64,000 bases of DNA from Phycisphaerae bacterium. Lineage in GTDB: Bacteria; Planctomycetota; Phycisphaerae; Sedimentisphaerales; Anaerobacaceae. The translations under genes were made by a program, and so were the position numbers. Below the pieces are notes generated by a model. That model was given only the letters and a program-made list of their open reading frames with translations, had not been told where the DNA came from and did no database searches. The stretch lies in NCBI GenBank assembly GCA_016782865.1, contig JADHXR010000004.1, positions 1 through 64,000 of the forward strand. Direction: 5' to 3'. Position 1 is the first letter of the stretch. Every line of letters begins with the position of its first letter. Shown piece by piece: positions 42,011-52,071 of this stretch.

Positions 42011-45000
42011 TCAAATATTGCCGGATACGTATAGTTCTTTGGGAGCATCAGCAGGTACTGTATCAACGAGATAATACTTATTCTGGTTCTCCGTTATTAT
42101 GCGCCCGGAGAGTACACTGCCATTATCGGCAACGGTGACGCTAATCCATTGATCCGGGATATCGATCTTTATGGTCAAAGGAACAGGCGTTGCGGGAAGA
42201 GCGGATTCATTTGTCAGTACAATGGCTGTTCCTCCAGTGAGTGCCTGGACCGAGACCCTGCAGGCGTCTCTCTCGGCAATGTAACGATAGACGTTGCCAA
42301 AGGTATCGATCCAAAGGTCGCTTTCTCTACGTTTGACGTACTCAAAGTGGGGCTCGTAAACTGAAGTCCAATCCGGTGGTTCCCAACCATCACCATCCGT
42401 TCCGTGAATCATCTCGACAATCCACTCTCCCCGGGATATTGCCCTGTTGGTCGCGCTATTCATGGCGCCGAGATCATGATCACTGGTTGCCCAGGCGTAG
42501 CTGGGCAGATTGAATTCATCGTAGCCTTCAAGAGGCCATTCGGACATATCAGGCGAAATAGTCGTTGGCTGGCCTCCGCGGGCTGCTATGTAATATTGAG
42601 CAGTCATATTTCTGACCCTGGGATCACTGGCTGCAAAGGGATAAGACAAGGTCAGTCCCGAAGGAAGGTCGAATAGTGCCTGCAGAGTCGCTCTTGAATC
42701 GGCCAGTTCGCTTCGGAGAGATGAATTATCCAACTCTATCAGGTTTGAGTGGCTCACCGCATGTGACCCGATTTCCCAACCCGAATCAACGAGTCCGGCA
42801 TACTGGAAATAGGAGTCGTTGACAATGCTAAGATCCCCGTCGTTGGTAATCAGGAAGACCGTTCCAACAAATCCCAAGTCCTCGAATTTGGGTACGAAAT
42901 GGGACAGATGGGTCTTCAGGTTGTCATCGAAAGTGAAAGAACAAGCCCCCCGTTTATTGCCCTGCCATGCCGTGATTTCAACGGAGGCGGTTAACGGTAA
43001 AGAGCCTCCTCCATCGGACGTACTCATTAATGGAAACACGATGTCATCAATCCACGCGGTGTCGTCACCTTCGGAGGCTGAACTATCCTTTGAATAGACC
43101 CACTCAAAGGTTCTTGTGCCCGCCGTCACAGGGAAAGACACCTCGGCCCAATCCTCCTCACCCGACCAGTCGTCTTGTTCAACTCCGTCGATGTAGAACT
43201 CCAAATAGTCGAAACCTGACTCTGAAGAGACTTTGCGACAGAAGGTGATATCACCGGAAACGCAGCTAAGGATTACCTGTAAAGCAGTACTTTCACCATC
43301 CTCAATCGATCCGGATTCGGCACCATAGCTTCCGGAATGCCGTTCCTGCCGCGTCGTGCGCCAGCTTGCATCCCCAGAGCTTTCCCACGGGAAGCTGCTG
43401 AAATCACCTGTCTCAAAATCATCGCCCACGGTGCCTACTGGATCATCGCCTGCGGTGTCTGCCGGTATGATGTTGCCGGCATGATCAATTTGCATAGCCA
43501 AAGGTGTACTTGCGGGCAGTAGGTCAAACGTCGTTGTCATGGCAGAACTATCCGAAAAACTGACGGTGATCTCATAAGTACCATGAAATCCCCTGAACCT
43601 TGCCGTACCGCTAGCATCGGTTACGCCCTCGGTCTCGGTCCTCCATTCGGCGCGCAGGGCCTCATAACGGCGCCCAGCCTCGTTAAGGGACCAGTCGGCG
43701 TTGACGATGTAACAGTTCTCTCGCCAATGGGAATTCTCCCAGAATCCCCACATGGTGATCCCGTGCACGGCGGGGTGACTGAAGGCGATGCGGTAGAAAT
43801 CCTCCAGGTTGTCGGCGCGAATATGCTCGTTCGGGGCTGCCATATCGAATTCGCTTACCCAAACGGGCAGGCCCAGGCTCGCGATCTGGCCGAGGCGATC
43901 GAGAACACCCACAGGATCGAAGCCGGCGTCGAAGTGGGACTGCACGCCGATACCATGCACTGGCGCCCCATTGTCGAGCAGCCAGAGGATGAGTTGTATG
44001 TAGGCATCGAGGTTGTCACCCCAGGCGATAATGTTGTAGTCGTTCACGAACAGTTGGCAGTCGGGATCGATTTCGTGGGCCCGCTGAAACATCCAAAGAC
44101 GGATATCCTCGCCCAGACGGTCTTTATAGTAGTGGCCGGTGACCATCTCATTGTTGATATCCCAGTGAACGAACTTGTCTTTGAAATGGCTCATGGCGCG
44201 TTCCATGCGGTTTTCGACCGCGGCTCGCAAACCGGCCGTGCTGAGGGCCTTGACCCAGGACGGGACGAATTGCTCCACGGCCCAATACATGGGGTGGCCC
44301 CGCAGGGTGATGCCATGATCCCGGCACCACGCGTACATGGCGTCGGCATCCGCGTAGCTCACCTGGCCCTGGATCCGCTCCGTGTTGCCCCACCTGGCTT
44401 CGTTTTCGAAGACGGCCCATTCATAGTGGTTGCGCACGAACTCGGCATAGCGGTTATTCCCTCCCGACTCCAGGAGAAGCTTGTTGATGGTCGAGCCGAA
44501 GGCAAAGTGGTTTCGGATCTGCCGGATCCGGACCTGCGCTCCAGCGGCGGGCCGGGCATCGGGCCCCAGCACCGTGAGCGCAACGTCGCGTTTGCGAACC
44601 TGTTCGGTGCGCTCTCGCACCTCGGCTCGCCAGTCACCGACCTCTTCCACGCTCAAATCGTCGACATAGAAGTTCACACCGGGCCCAGGGCCCTCGACAT
44701 AGATGTCCAGTCCCGTGATGCTGCCCGTAGCGTTCAACGTGAAGCCGCCGGACAGATGTACCCAGCGGTCCCTATAGCCGGTCGTCCACTGGGGGTGGGG
44801 GTAGATCGTTCCGGCGGCATCTTCCTGATAGACCGTAAGCCCGACACTGTCGCTTTCGGTGTTGTCGAGTCGGACCCATGCGGAGATGCGGTAGGTCTTG
44901 CCGTCTTCGAGTTTTCCCAAGACCGACTGGCGCGGGCCTTGCCAGCTCTCGGTGCGGTTGTAGATGTAAGCGCTATAATTGCCACTCTGTGCTTGATCGC

Positions 45001-45175
45001 GCGTTGCCCGCATGTCGCAACCGTAGTGGACCCAGCCGGACTTGTCTCCATATTCGAAGCCGGGGTTGGTCAGTAGGTTCTGGCCATGAACGATGTTTGT
45101 CAAAGCCAGACCGGCCAGCCAACAAAACAGGAACTGCGCTGCGAGCGTCTTGCTGTTTGTGTTTCTCGTGTTCAT
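42011..45175 (-). CDS. Secreted GH10 xylanase fused to CE4-type polysaccharide deacetylase
   Basis: A 1054-aa secreted enzyme. After a signal peptide (to about residue 32) come a CBM4/9-like domain (NLLTNPGFEYGDKSGW; about 33-180), a GH10 catalytic domain (about 205-520) with acid/base Glu343 in VHWDINNEM and nucleophile Glu442 in VWVSEFD, a FETGDFS-type beta domain (about 585-715), and a CE4 deacetylase-like domain (about 740-950) with ACSFTFDDN (Asp750/751) and HAVSH (His805, His809). It could cut xylan and deacetylate it in one protein. AGGATAGAAG before the ATG at 45175 supports the start; longer N-terminal extensions read through the leader element. Confidence 0.88.
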   Translation of the reverse strand: MNTRNTNSKTLAAQFLFCWLAGLALTNIVHGQNLLTNPGFEYGDKSGWVHYGCDMRATRDQAQSGNYSAYIYNRTESWQGPRQSVLGKLEDGKTYRISAWVRLDNTESDSVGLTVYQEDAAGTIYPHPQWTTGYRDRWVHLSGGFTLNATGSITGLDIYVEGPGPGVNFYVDDLSVEEVGDWRAEVRERTEQVRKRDVALTVLGPDARPAAGAQVRIRQIRNHFAFGSTINKLLLESGGNNRYAEFVRNHYEWAVFENEARWGNTERIQGQVSYADADAMYAWCRDHGITLRGHPMYWAVEQFVPSWVKALSTAGLRAAVENRMERAMSHFKDKFVHWDINNEMVTGHYYKDRLGEDIRLWMFQRAHEIDPDCQLFVNDYNIIAWGDNLDAYIQLILWLLDNGAPVHGIGVQSHFDAGFDPVGVLDRLGQIASLGLPVWVSEFDMAAPNEHIRADNLEDFYRIAFSHPAVHGITMWGFWENSHWRENCYIVNADWSLNEAGRRYEALRAEWRTETEGVTDASGTARFRGFHGTYEITVSFSDSSAMTTTFDLLPASTPLAMQIDHAGNIIPADTAGDDPVGTVGDDFETGDFSSFPWESSGDASWRTTRQERHSGSYGAESGSIEDGESTALQVILSCVSGDITFCRKVSSESGFDYLEFYIDGVEQDDWSGEEDWAEVSFPVTAGTRTFEWVYSKDSSASEGDDTAWIDDIVFPLMSTSDGGGSLPLTASVEITAWQGNKRGACSFTFDDNLKTHLSHFVPKFEDLGFVGTVFLITNDGDLSIVNDSYFQYAGLVDSGWEIGSHAVSHSNLIELDNSSLRSELADSRATLQALFDLPSGLTLSYPFAASDPRVRNMTAQYYIAARGGQPTTISPDMSEWPLEGYDEFNLPSYAWATSDHDLGAMNSATNRAISRGEWIVEMIHGTDGDGWEPPDWTSVYEPHFEYVKRRESDLWIDTFGNVYRYIAERDACRVSVQALTGGTAIVLTNESALPATPVPLTIKIDIPDQWISVTVADNGSVLSGRIITENQNKYYLVDTVPADAPKELYVSGNI

Positions 45176-45193
45176 TCTTCTATCCTCTTTCAA

Positions 45194-45364
45194 TTGCTTT
45201 GCTCGTTTTGCTTGTCGGTCTTCCAGCTTACCTGGATGCCTCTCGGCTCGGGCGTACAAACCCGCCCATCCGAACCAAGCATGGCTGGCAAGTCCTTTGC
45301 CTGGCGGCTCGTGCTCGTCGGCTTAGGTTCCTAGCTCTTCCACTTTCTTGCCACAAACACCTCC
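45194..45364 (+). ncRNA. Intergenic RNA element, copy L1 (upstream of the GH10-CE4 gene)
   Basis: Same layout as copies L2-L4. TTGCTT (45194-45199) sits at the promoter position but the -10 is degenerate. The core contains GGGCGTACAAACC; a hairpin GCTGGCAAG/CTCGTCGGC (45284-45292/45314-45322) pairs at 8 of 9 positions by wobble or Watson-Crick. On the minus strand GGAGG (45359-45364) precedes a short reading frame, GTG to TAG (45354-45331), coding ARKWKS. Strand is uncertain; L1 is the most diverged copy. Confidence 0.4.
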
Positions 45365-45455
45365 TTTAAACTGTCTCAATGCTCTCAATACACTCCATTG
45401 CAATGCTATGTATGTTCTTGCGGATTGCTGTCTTCATAGCCTAACAGCAGCAAAC

Positions 45456-45545
45456 ATGATCAATCGAGCCAGACCAGCAAGTTTCGGGCACCGTACCTTT
45501 GCCCGCACCAATGTACAGGCCTTTTACAGCGTCCTCCGGACCGGA
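45456..45545 (-). pseudogene. Decayed LamG 3' remnant
   Basis: The minus-strand reading GLYIGAGKGTVPETCWSGSI DHV aligns with the LamG end of the kelch protein (GFYIGTGKAMAPGTYFWGLI DDV). The DNA also resembles the copy at 41316. Flanking frames are broken, so only a scrap of the terminal domain survives. Confidence 0.55.
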
Positions 45546-45585
45546 GAGTGCCGGCTTCAAGTATCGGCCGATGTCCAGAACTGCA

Positions 45586-45612
45586 TCCCCCACTCTTGGA
45601 AGAAATGGGGGA
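45586..45612 (-). terminator. Hairpin downstream of the Gly-rich secreted hypothetical gene
   Basis: TCCCCCA/TGGGGGA stem, 13 bp beyond the stop at 45625 in the direction of transcription. No clear T-run follows. Confidence 0.5.
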
Positions 45613-45624
45613 CGCACACAGCCT

Positions 45625-46530
45625 TCACAGCACGGGCACACAAGGGTCATCGCCCAGGACTATTCCATTCGGCTCATCTCCCCACACGGTCTCCTCATGT
45701 TCTATGGCCACCGCGGTGAAACCGAACGGCACCAAAACCTGGCCGTGATATTCCGCTGCTGCGTGCGGCGGATTATCGCGGCGATACAGACAGGCGTCGC
45801 CGGTAACGCTCACGATCCGCCATGTATCATTGTCCAAGCGTTCAACCGTTACGGGCTCTGTACCTGGGGCAGGAGTCGCTCCGCCCGGGACTTCGTGGGG
45901 GCCATAATGTAATACCCAATCCTGGTCACCTACACTGAACTTTAGTCGCCCGTTTGTTTTGACGGTATTGCCGACCAGCAGGCCATCCAGGTCCCGTCCG
46001 AGAATTTCCAGCTTCGCGTTATCGGGATACCCGGCCTTCTGGCCCAAAGGCGGTGTGCCGAAGCGTGCTATGGGCAGGTCCGGTACGGAATCGAAGCATT
46101 CATCGCAGATTCCATCACTGCCGCCACCTTCTCCGTCGCTTACGTCAACGTTGACACTATTCCCACACGTTTGGAAGGCACTTAGGTCCAGGAAGAGTGT
46201 CCGGCCCGCCGTACGCTTATTGCTGTTGTTCGGTTCGAACACAATGTTGAAGTTTCTCCCAACAACGGCGGTGACTTTATTTTTTAAGTCTCCGTCGCAA
46301 TAGACGTCTCCGTCGTTCTTGACGCCAAAGCCGGCTGCATCGTCGAACGTAATACACACCGGGATGATCTGTCCGACTTCTCCGCCGCCCCCGCCACCGG
46401 GTTTGCCTTTGGCCAGGGAAGTTTCGGGAGTCACAAGGACAGCCAAGACGCCGGCCAAGACGATGCAACTCGTCACTGCAGTCAGATACAGTTTAACTTT
46501 CTTTCTTTTGTTTTCCTTTTTAGTTGCCAT
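45625..46530 (-). CDS. Secreted hypothetical protein with Gly-rich linker
   Basis: A 301-aa protein with a lysine-rich N-terminus and signal helix (YLTAVTSCIVLAGVLAVLVT), then KGKPGGGGGGEVG. The mature part is beta-rich with two clusters of cysteines (FQTCGNSVNVDV and GICDECFDSV) and no catalytic motif. Homologous domain architecture is not recognised. AAGGAGTTAATATC before the ATG at 46530 is a clear ribosome-binding site, and copy L2 of the intergenic RNA element lies directly upstream. Location in the secreted-protein mosaic suggests an extracellular structural or binding role; this is inference. Confidence 0.75.
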   Translation of the reverse strand: MATKKENKRKKVKLYLTAVTSCIVLAGVLAVLVTPETSLAKGKPGGGGGGEVGQIIPVCITFDDAAGFGVKNDGDVYCDGDLKNKVTAVVGRNFNIVFEPNNSNKRTAGRTLFLDLSAFQTCGNSVNVDVSDGEGGGSDGICDECFDSVPDLPIARFGTPPLGQKAGYPDNAKLEILGRDLDGLLVGNTVKTNGRLKFSVGDQDWVLHYGPHEVPGGATPAPGTEPVTVERLDNDTWRIVSVTGDACLYRRDNPPHAAAEYHGQVLVPFGFTAVAIEHEETVWGDEPNGIVLGDDPCVPVL

Positions 46531-46548
46531 GATATTAACTCCTTAATC

Positions 46549-46670
46549 TTGTTTTTGGTTCTCAGTTTGCCTTCTAATTGTTTGGCTCTTGCTTCGAGCG
46601 GGCAAACCAATCCGCTCGGGCCAACTCCAATTTCTCGGCCCTTTCATTCTTCTCTGTCCAAGCCACCTCC
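46549..46670 (+). ncRNA. Intergenic RNA element, copy L2 (upstream of the Gly-rich secreted gene)
   Basis: Plus-strand promoter-like TTGTTT, 18-bp spacer, TCTAAT (46549-46578). Hairpin A GTTTGCC/GGCAAAC (46565-46571/46601-46607); hairpin B GGGCC/GGCCC (46618-46622/46637-46641) followed by the T-rich TTTCATTCTT. On the minus strand GGAGG lies at 46665-46670. The layout matches L3 and L4, so an RNA of about 65-90 nt is predicted on one strand. Confidence 0.45.
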
Positions 46671-46694
46671 TTTCGACATAATTTCTCATCAAAT

Positions 46695-48335
46695 CTAATT
46701 GCCCACGGCGACAGGAGTCGTAAAGCTCCAAATATCACCTTTGTGTGTTTCAACGCCGTCAAACTCATCGACCCTCCAGTAGTGGGTCTTCCCCAGTTCA
46801 AGAGTGCCGGGGGAATAGGTCGTTTGTGATTGCAAGAATCCTTCTGTGGCATTGACCACGTCATCAACGTTGTCGCCGAAGTACACTGTGTGCAATTTTG
46901 CGCCAAAACCGGCCGCCCAGCCAAGCACAACATTCAACTCGATGAACTCGGCACCATCAGTCGGGTCCGGATCGTAGGCTGTCTTAGGCGGAATAGCGAA
47001 GCTCCAGATAGGGCCTTTCCACGGGCTATTCGGATCCGCATCATTGACCTCATCGATGCGCCAGTAGTAGGTAGTGCCCGGAACAAGACCTTCCGGATAG
47101 GGATATCCAGGGAAACCAAGAAAGAACATCGTGTCGGTCTGGTTACCACGATACACTTCGTCGGTGGCGTCGTTAACATCGTCAAAACTATTACCCAGGA
47201 ACACAGCATGTGTGTTGGCATGGATTCCTGAGCGCCAGCTCAGGATCGCCCACGTGTCATTATGTATAGCGCCGTCTCTCGGTCGGGGACCAAAGGCGCT
47301 GGTTAAAGGAGCGGCGGCCGGCAGGTTCGCTTCCCAGAGCTCAACGCCGTTATCACCGCCACAGGCCAGCCACGTGCCGTCCGAGCTGAAGTCGACCTGG
47401 TCGCCCCAGCCAATGTCTGAGGCATCATGACCACTCAACAATCCCACCAGTACCTGCTCAACGACATCCCAAAGGTAGATCGTGTTTTCCCAATAGGCAG
47501 TGGATGCCAGGAGCGTCCCATCTGGACTGAAGTCGATGGAACCGACATGCGCGGAATGTCCTCCTAACACTCCAACCTGTTCCCGAGTTTGAAAATCCCA
47601 AAGATAGATGGCCTTGTCTTCCCATCCACCGGCCGAGGCCAGTATGGTGCCATCGGGGCTGAAGGCGAGGTCATAGATAGCGTCTAAATGTCCTACCAGA
47701 TTGCCCACCTGATTCTGTGACGCAGAATCCCACAGACGAATGGCCTCATCCCCACGACTGCCTCCGGAAAGCAGTAATGTCCCATCCGGGCTGAAGGTGA
47801 GATACCGCCCTTGGTCGCCACTTTGCGGCAACGCTCCTATTTGTTTTTGTGTCTGAACATCCCAGAGACGAATCGGATTGTCCAACCAGGTCGAAGATGC
47901 TAAGATGTTTCCATCCGGACTGAAGGCGACAGACGTCACCTCAGAGCGTGTAGGCAAATGAATCACTCCCACTTCTTTTTGCGCAGCCACGTCCCACAGG
48001 CGAATGGTAGTGTCGGAAGAGCCTCCATCGCCCAGTGCGAGTATAGTGCCGTCCGGGTTGAAGGCGATAATCGAAATATTGTCTATGTTCAAGGCCCCGA
48101 CCTGCTTCTGTGTCTGCGGATCCCAGAGAAGGATTGCTCTATTGGCTTGGTGCGCAGCGGCCAAGATGGTTCCATCCGGGCTAAAGGCGATGGATGGCAC
48201 GCGGCCTTCTCCGAGTCGCTTTGGCGTTTCCTGAATCCAGCCATCATTTGCAAGACCTCTCGAAGGTAAGGCACCCAGAATTACAGTCAAAGCCATCAAA
48301 CTCAGAATTTGGATTTTTGTGTTTTCAGTGTTCAT
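46695..48335 (-). CDS. Secreted seven-bladed WD40 propeller with two Fn3-like modules
   Basis: A 546-aa secreted protein. After the signal peptide come seven WD40 repeats (AFSPDGTILA...LLWD) to about residue 325, enough for one propeller. Each repeat has a short insert such as GGSSDT or WLDN before the LWD end. Two related C-terminal modules follow: PRPRDGAIHNDTWAILSW...TYYWRIDEVND and PDPTDGAEFIELNVVLGW...HYWRVDEFDG. The first resembles the C-terminus of the hydrolase at 34538. TTAAGGAGTATTAACC precedes the ATG at 48335. Extracellular WD40 scaffolds are unusual; a ligand-binding surface protein is the likely role. It lies just downstream of kinase module 2, on the same strand. Confidence 0.85.
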   Translation of the reverse strand: MNTENTKIQILSLMALTVILGALPSRGLANDGWIQETPKRLGEGRVPSIAFSPDGTILAAAHQANRAILLWDPQTQKQVGALNIDNISIIAFNPDGTILALGDGGSSDTTIRLWDVAAQKEVGVIHLPTRSEVTSVAFSPDGNILASSTWLDNPIRLWDVQTQKQIGALPQSGDQGRYLTFSPDGTLLLSGGSRGDEAIRLWDSASQNQVGNLVGHLDAIYDLAFSPDGTILASAGGWEDKAIYLWDFQTREQVGVLGGHSAHVGSIDFSPDGTLLASTAYWENTIYLWDVVEQVLVGLLSGHDASDIGWGDQVDFSSDGTWLACGGDNGVELWEANLPAAAPLTSAFGPRPRDGAIHNDTWAILSWRSGIHANTHAVFLGNSFDDVNDATDEVYRGNQTDTMFFLGFPGYPYPEGLVPGTTYYWRIDEVNDADPNSPWKGPIWSFAIPPKTAYDPDPTDGAEFIELNVVLGWAAGFGAKLHTVYFGDNVDDVVNATEGFLQSQTTYSPGTLELGKTHYWRVDEFDGVETHKGDIWSFTTPVAVGN

Positions 48336-48379
48336 GGTTAATACTCCTTAAGTTTGTAACAGGGCAATCACGCCCCTTC

Positions 48380-48540
48380 TTGCTTGGGTTGTTGGTCTGC
48401 GGTATAATGGAATGTACCTGCCCGCGACGCGCAGACCTACCGTCCGGGTGGCGTCGGGTCGGTGAGCTGTGAGCTTGGCGGCTGATGCTCACCGGCCTAT
48501 GTTTTTAGCTTTTTCATTTTCTTCTGCCATAACTACCTCC
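48380..48540 (+). ncRNA. Intergenic RNA element, copy L3, with minus-strand leader frame
   Basis: Plus-strand promoter TTGCTT, 17-bp spacer, TATAAT (48380-48408). Hairpin A GGTCTGC/GCAGACC (48394-48437) covaries with GGTTTGC/GCAAACC in L4. Hairpin B CGGTGAGC/GCTCACCG (48460-48494) is followed by TTTTT at 48502, a good intrinsic terminator, so a plus-strand RNA of roughly 48415-48506 is predicted. In the opposite sense, GGAGG (48535-48540) precedes ATG...TGA (48530-48489), a 13-codon charged frame MAEENEKAKNIGR. Either a small RNA or a structured leader of the gene at 48335. Confidence 0.5.
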
Positions 48541-48553
48541 CTTCTATTCGGAA

Positions 48554-51500
48554 TCAGAACTCCGACAATGTCAATCCAGGCGGGCTGCCAAGCTCGTTCA
48601 AACGCCGGCGACGCTGCTGCCACGTGGGGGCGTCCAGCACGTTGATCCCCCCGGTCGAGTCCAACTCCATGCCAGTGACCACGTGCACCCAACAGACAAT
48701 CCGCTCATAGTCACCCTTTAGCGGACCTGGCGGTGCTTGCCAAATCTCGGCAGTTCCGTGAGGATCAGCCAGCAGAATCTCAGAGCCATCCGGACTGAAA
48801 GACGCGAGAGTAGGCCACCAACAATCATGCTCCAGCGGTGGCCCGATTGGCTTGAGCGTGGCGGCGTCCCAGAGCCGCGCCGTTTGGTCAATGGAACATG
48901 CCAGAAGCTGTGAGCCATCCAGGCTAAAGGCCACCGCACAAACGATCTTCAGATGTTGCAGCGGTGTACCGATGGGCTTGAGTGTCTTCAGGTCCCGTAG
49001 CCGGACGGTCCCGTCTGCGAATCCGATCAGAATCTTGGTGCCGTCGGGACTAAAGGCCACGTCCTTGACCTCGCTTTGATGCACCAATGGCTTGCCGATC
49101 GGCTCTAGCGTAGCCGAATCCCACAGTTGCGTGGTCCCGTCGAAGCTTCCAGTTAGAAACTGCGAACCGTCGGGGCTAAAGTCCACGGCGAAGACAGAGC
49201 TTCGATGTTGGTGGAATTCGCCGAGACATTTCAGCGTCGCCGCATCCCACACCCGGGCCACAGCGTCATGGCCACCGGCGAGGATACGCGAACCATCGGG
49301 ACTGAAGGTCATGCGCGTGGGTGACTTGTTAAACGGTCTGCCGACTTGCTCGCCGGTCTCCACGTCCCACAGCCGTATGAAGTCCGCCGAACCCTTTTTT
49401 CTTGTTAGCAGACGCGAGCCATCGGGACTAAAGGCGATACGCCAGATCTTGCCTGGGTGGGAGAAAGGTTTGCCAATAGGTTTGCCTGTGGCCGCATCTC
49501 TAACTTGAACCACGCCGTCGGTCTCTGTAAGAATCCGCAGGCCCTCAGGCCCATAAGCCGCGGCCACAAGCTCGTCCTGGTGCCTCACGGGCTCACCGAC
49601 GTATTTGCGCTTAATAAGGTCCCATATCCGAACCACACCATCCTGGTTGCCGGTGACGGCGCGCGTGCCGTCGGGGCTGAAGGCCACGGCGCGGACGGTG
49701 TTTCGTTGCCGCATCGGTGCGCCGATAGGCTCGCCTGTCGCCGCATCCCAGAGCAGCGCCATACGCGTAAGGCCACCGCTTACGATCCGGGAACCGTCCG
49801 GGCTAAAGGCCAAGGCAGAGATGCCTCCTCCGTGCACGATGGGATCGAGTGCTTCCCCGCCTGTGGCCGCCTCCCACACACGGATCAAACCTTCACCGTC
49901 ACACGTGGCAAATCGCATACCGTCGGGACTGATCACCACGGTGCCTAAATTCACGTGCTTGACGGGTGGCCCGATAGGCTCGCCGCGGTCTACGTCAAAC
50001 ATTTGGTGCTTTCCCTGAGCGACTTTTATCACCGCCCGGACTCCATCAGCGCAACAGGTTATGGCTCGCACGCCTTCGCTTTCATAGCGGAAAGCCTTGC
50101 CCAGCGACTTGCCTGTACCTGCGTCCCAAAATCGGAAACCGTCTCTGCCTGCCGTTATCAGGCGCGCGTTATCAAGGCTAAACACGATACGCCAACACTC
50201 CTGATGCTGTATCGGCTCGGCGACCTGTTCCATGGTGCTTGCTTCCCACAGCCGCACCAAGCGGTCCGTACCCCAGGTTGCAATCCGCGTGCCGTCGGGA
50301 CTAATCGCCGCGTCCCAAATCAGACTGCCGTGGTTCAGCGGCCTGCTGATCGCTTTGCCGGTGACGCTATCGCAGAGACGTGCTGTCCCGTCCTGACAGA
50401 CCACAAGAATCCGTGATCCGTCCGAGTTAAAGGTCACCGCTGTGATCGGGTCCGGATATTGCACCACAGTCGTAAGCGAATGGAGCTGGCGGTGCCACGC
50501 GGCCAAGCTCGTCCGGATCGCTCGGCCAAGATTGCTGGAACCCTCCGGTGCGGTCTTGAGACTGTCGGCCAACCAGAGCATCCCCCGGCCCACCTCTCCC
50601 TGTTCGCATAATGCCTGAGCCCGGTCCACATAACTTCCGGCCAACAGACCGGTGATTTCCTGTCTCGCGTTTTCTGATTCTCTCGCGTGTATGGACACTT
50701 CCCGCGCATACATTGCTGAGACGACCGCCACCACCATTAATGCGGCCACGACAAACAAACCGGCCACGACAAAAACCCTGTGGCGTCTGGCGAACTTGCG
50801 CAGCTTGTAGGAAATACTCGGTGCTGCTGCCTCTACCGGTTCGCTGTTGAGGTGTCGGTGGACGTCAGCAGCGAGCGCACTGGCCGTGTCGTAGCGACGG
50901 GTGCGATCCTTCTCCAGCGTTTTCATGACGATCCAGTCCAGATCGCCCCGTACCAGTTTGGGCATCAATTCCGGACTGGAACTGTGCCACTTGGCAACAT
51001 CAGTCAGGGCCTCTCCAAGCGTGCTAAGCTTCGTGGATGGCTTGGTCGGTTCCTCCTCACATATGATCCTCTGCATCTGAAGATAGCCTGCTTCCCGCAA
51101 CTGTTCTTCACCAAAGGGAGTCGTTCCCGTCAACAGTTCATAGAGCAGTATGCCTAAAGAGTAAATATCAGTCCGCGTGTCAACGTCCCAGTCGCTCAGT
51201 TCAGCCTGCTCAGGGCTCATGTATGCGGGCGTGCCAATGATCTGGCCGTGTCGGGTGAACAGCGTCTTCTCGGTGAGTCGCTGGCTTGTTGCCTTGGCAA
51301 TGCCAAAATCAATAACCTTTGGAACGGGCTCACCATCGTGCATCGTCACAATTATATTTGAAGGCTTGATATCACGGTGTATAATCCCCTTCTGGTGGGC
51401 GTGCTGGATAGAGTTGCAGGTCAAGATGAATAACCTCAGTCGTTCTTTAATGCTCAACCTGTTCTTGTCACAATACTCGGTTATAGGGAGACCTGGAACA

Positions 51501-51982
51501 ATATCCATCACGAAGTAGGGTCGGCCTGTTTCAGTTGCACCAGCATCCAGAACTTTGGCAATATTCGGATGGTCCATCATAGCGAGGGCCTGGCGCTCGG
51601 CCTCAAAGCGTGCGATAACCGACTTGGTGTCCATACCTAATTTTATTATCTTCAAGGCCACTTTGCGGCGCATAGGCCTTTCCTGCTCGGCCATATAGAC
51701 CACAGCCATGCCGCCTTCGCCGATCTTCTCCAGTAGTCTGTATTTGTCGATGGTGTCGCCGGGCTTCTCCTCAGGGGGTGTGCTCATCAGCGGTTGATCC
51801 GCGAAAAGGGGTGATTCGAGGAAGTTGTTTCCATCTTCTCGAATCTTCAGCAGAGACTCTACACGCTCCAGTAGCTCCAAATCGTCGCCACAGGCAGCCC
51901 TAACATAGCCTGAACGCCTATCGGGCGGCTCTTCAAGAGCAGCGTGGTAAATCTCTTCTTCACTCTTCGAACTATTGATCAT
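48554..51982 (-). CDS. Membrane serine/threonine kinase with 14 WD40 repeats (module 2)
   Basis: A 1142-aa protein. The N-terminal leader [20 protein letters not shown] is the common planctomycete kinase start. The kinase domain has IGEGGMAVV, Lys111, [10 protein letters not shown] with Asp204, and DFG at 225-227; AYMSPEQAE marks the P+1 loop. A transmembrane helix follows ([18 protein letters not shown]). The rest is 14 WD40 repeats in two propellers, including [17 protein letters not shown] and [17 protein letters not shown]. It follows the ECF sigma gene at 52072 on the same strand. A membrane sensor kinase partnered with that sigma factor is the likely role. Confidence 0.9.
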   Translation of the reverse strand: MINSSKSEEEIYHAALEEPPDRRSGYVRAACGDDLELLERVESLLKIREDGNNFLESPLFADQPLMSTPPEEKPGDTIDKYRLLEKIGEGGMAVVYMAEQERPMRRKVALKIIKLGMDTKSVIARFEAERQALAMMDHPNIAKVLDAGATETGRPYFVMDIVPGLPITEYCDKNRLSIKERLRLFILTCNSIQHAHQKGIIHRDIKPSNIIVTMHDGEPVPKVIDFGIAKATSQRLTEKTLFTRHGQIIGTPAYMSPEQAELSDWDVDTRTDIYSLGILLYELLTGTTPFGEEQLREAGYLQMQRIICEEEPTKPSTKLSTLGEALTDVAKWHSSSPELMPKLVRGDLDWIVMKTLEKDRTRRYDTASALAADVHRHLNSEPVEAAAPSISYKLRKFARRHRVFVVAGLFVVAALMVVAVVSAMYAREVSIHARESENARQEITGLLAGSYVDRAQALCEQGEVGRGMLWLADSLKTAPEGSSNLGRAIRTSLAAWHRQLHSLTTVVQYPDPITAVTFNSDGSRILVVCQDGTARLCDSVTGKAISRPLNHGSLIWDAAISPDGTRIATWGTDRLVRLWEASTMEQVAEPIQHQECWRIVFSLDNARLITAGRDGFRFWDAGTGKSLGKAFRYESEGVRAITCCADGVRAVIKVAQGKHQMFDVDRGEPIGPPVKHVNLGTVVISPDGMRFATCDGEGLIRVWEAATGGEALDPIVHGGGISALAFSPDGSRIVSGGLTRMALLWDAATGEPIGAPMRQRNTVRAVAFSPDGTRAVTGNQDGVVRIWDLIKRKYVGEPVRHQDELVAAAYGPEGLRILTETDGVVQVRDAATGKPIGKPFSHPGKIWRIAFSPDGSRLLTRKKGSADFIRLWDVETGEQVGRPFNKSPTRMTFSPDGSRILAGGHDAVARVWDAATLKCLGEFHQHRSSVFAVDFSPDGSQFLTGSFDGTTQLWDSATLEPIGKPLVHQSEVKDVAFSPDGTKILIGFADGTVRLRDLKTLKPIGTPLQHLKIVCAVAFSLDGSQLLACSIDQTARLWDAATLKPIGPPLEHDCWWPTLASFSPDGSEILLADPHGTAEIWQAPPGPLKGDYERIVCWVHVVTGMELDSTGGINVLDAPTWQQRRRRLNELGSPPGLTLSEF

Positions 51983-52071
51983 GAGTCTTTCCTTATAATG
52001 GCTCTATAATAAAGAAGCGTAAAACGGCTGCACAATTCCCTCAAGAAAATGTCGAATTCCAGAAAAAACTT

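Noticed and set aside
43583-45076. 497-codon open frame on the + strand opposite the GH10-CE4 gene
   Set aside because: It is antisense to a gene with clear catalytic motifs, has no ribosome-binding site, and its composition reflects the complementary codons of the real gene.
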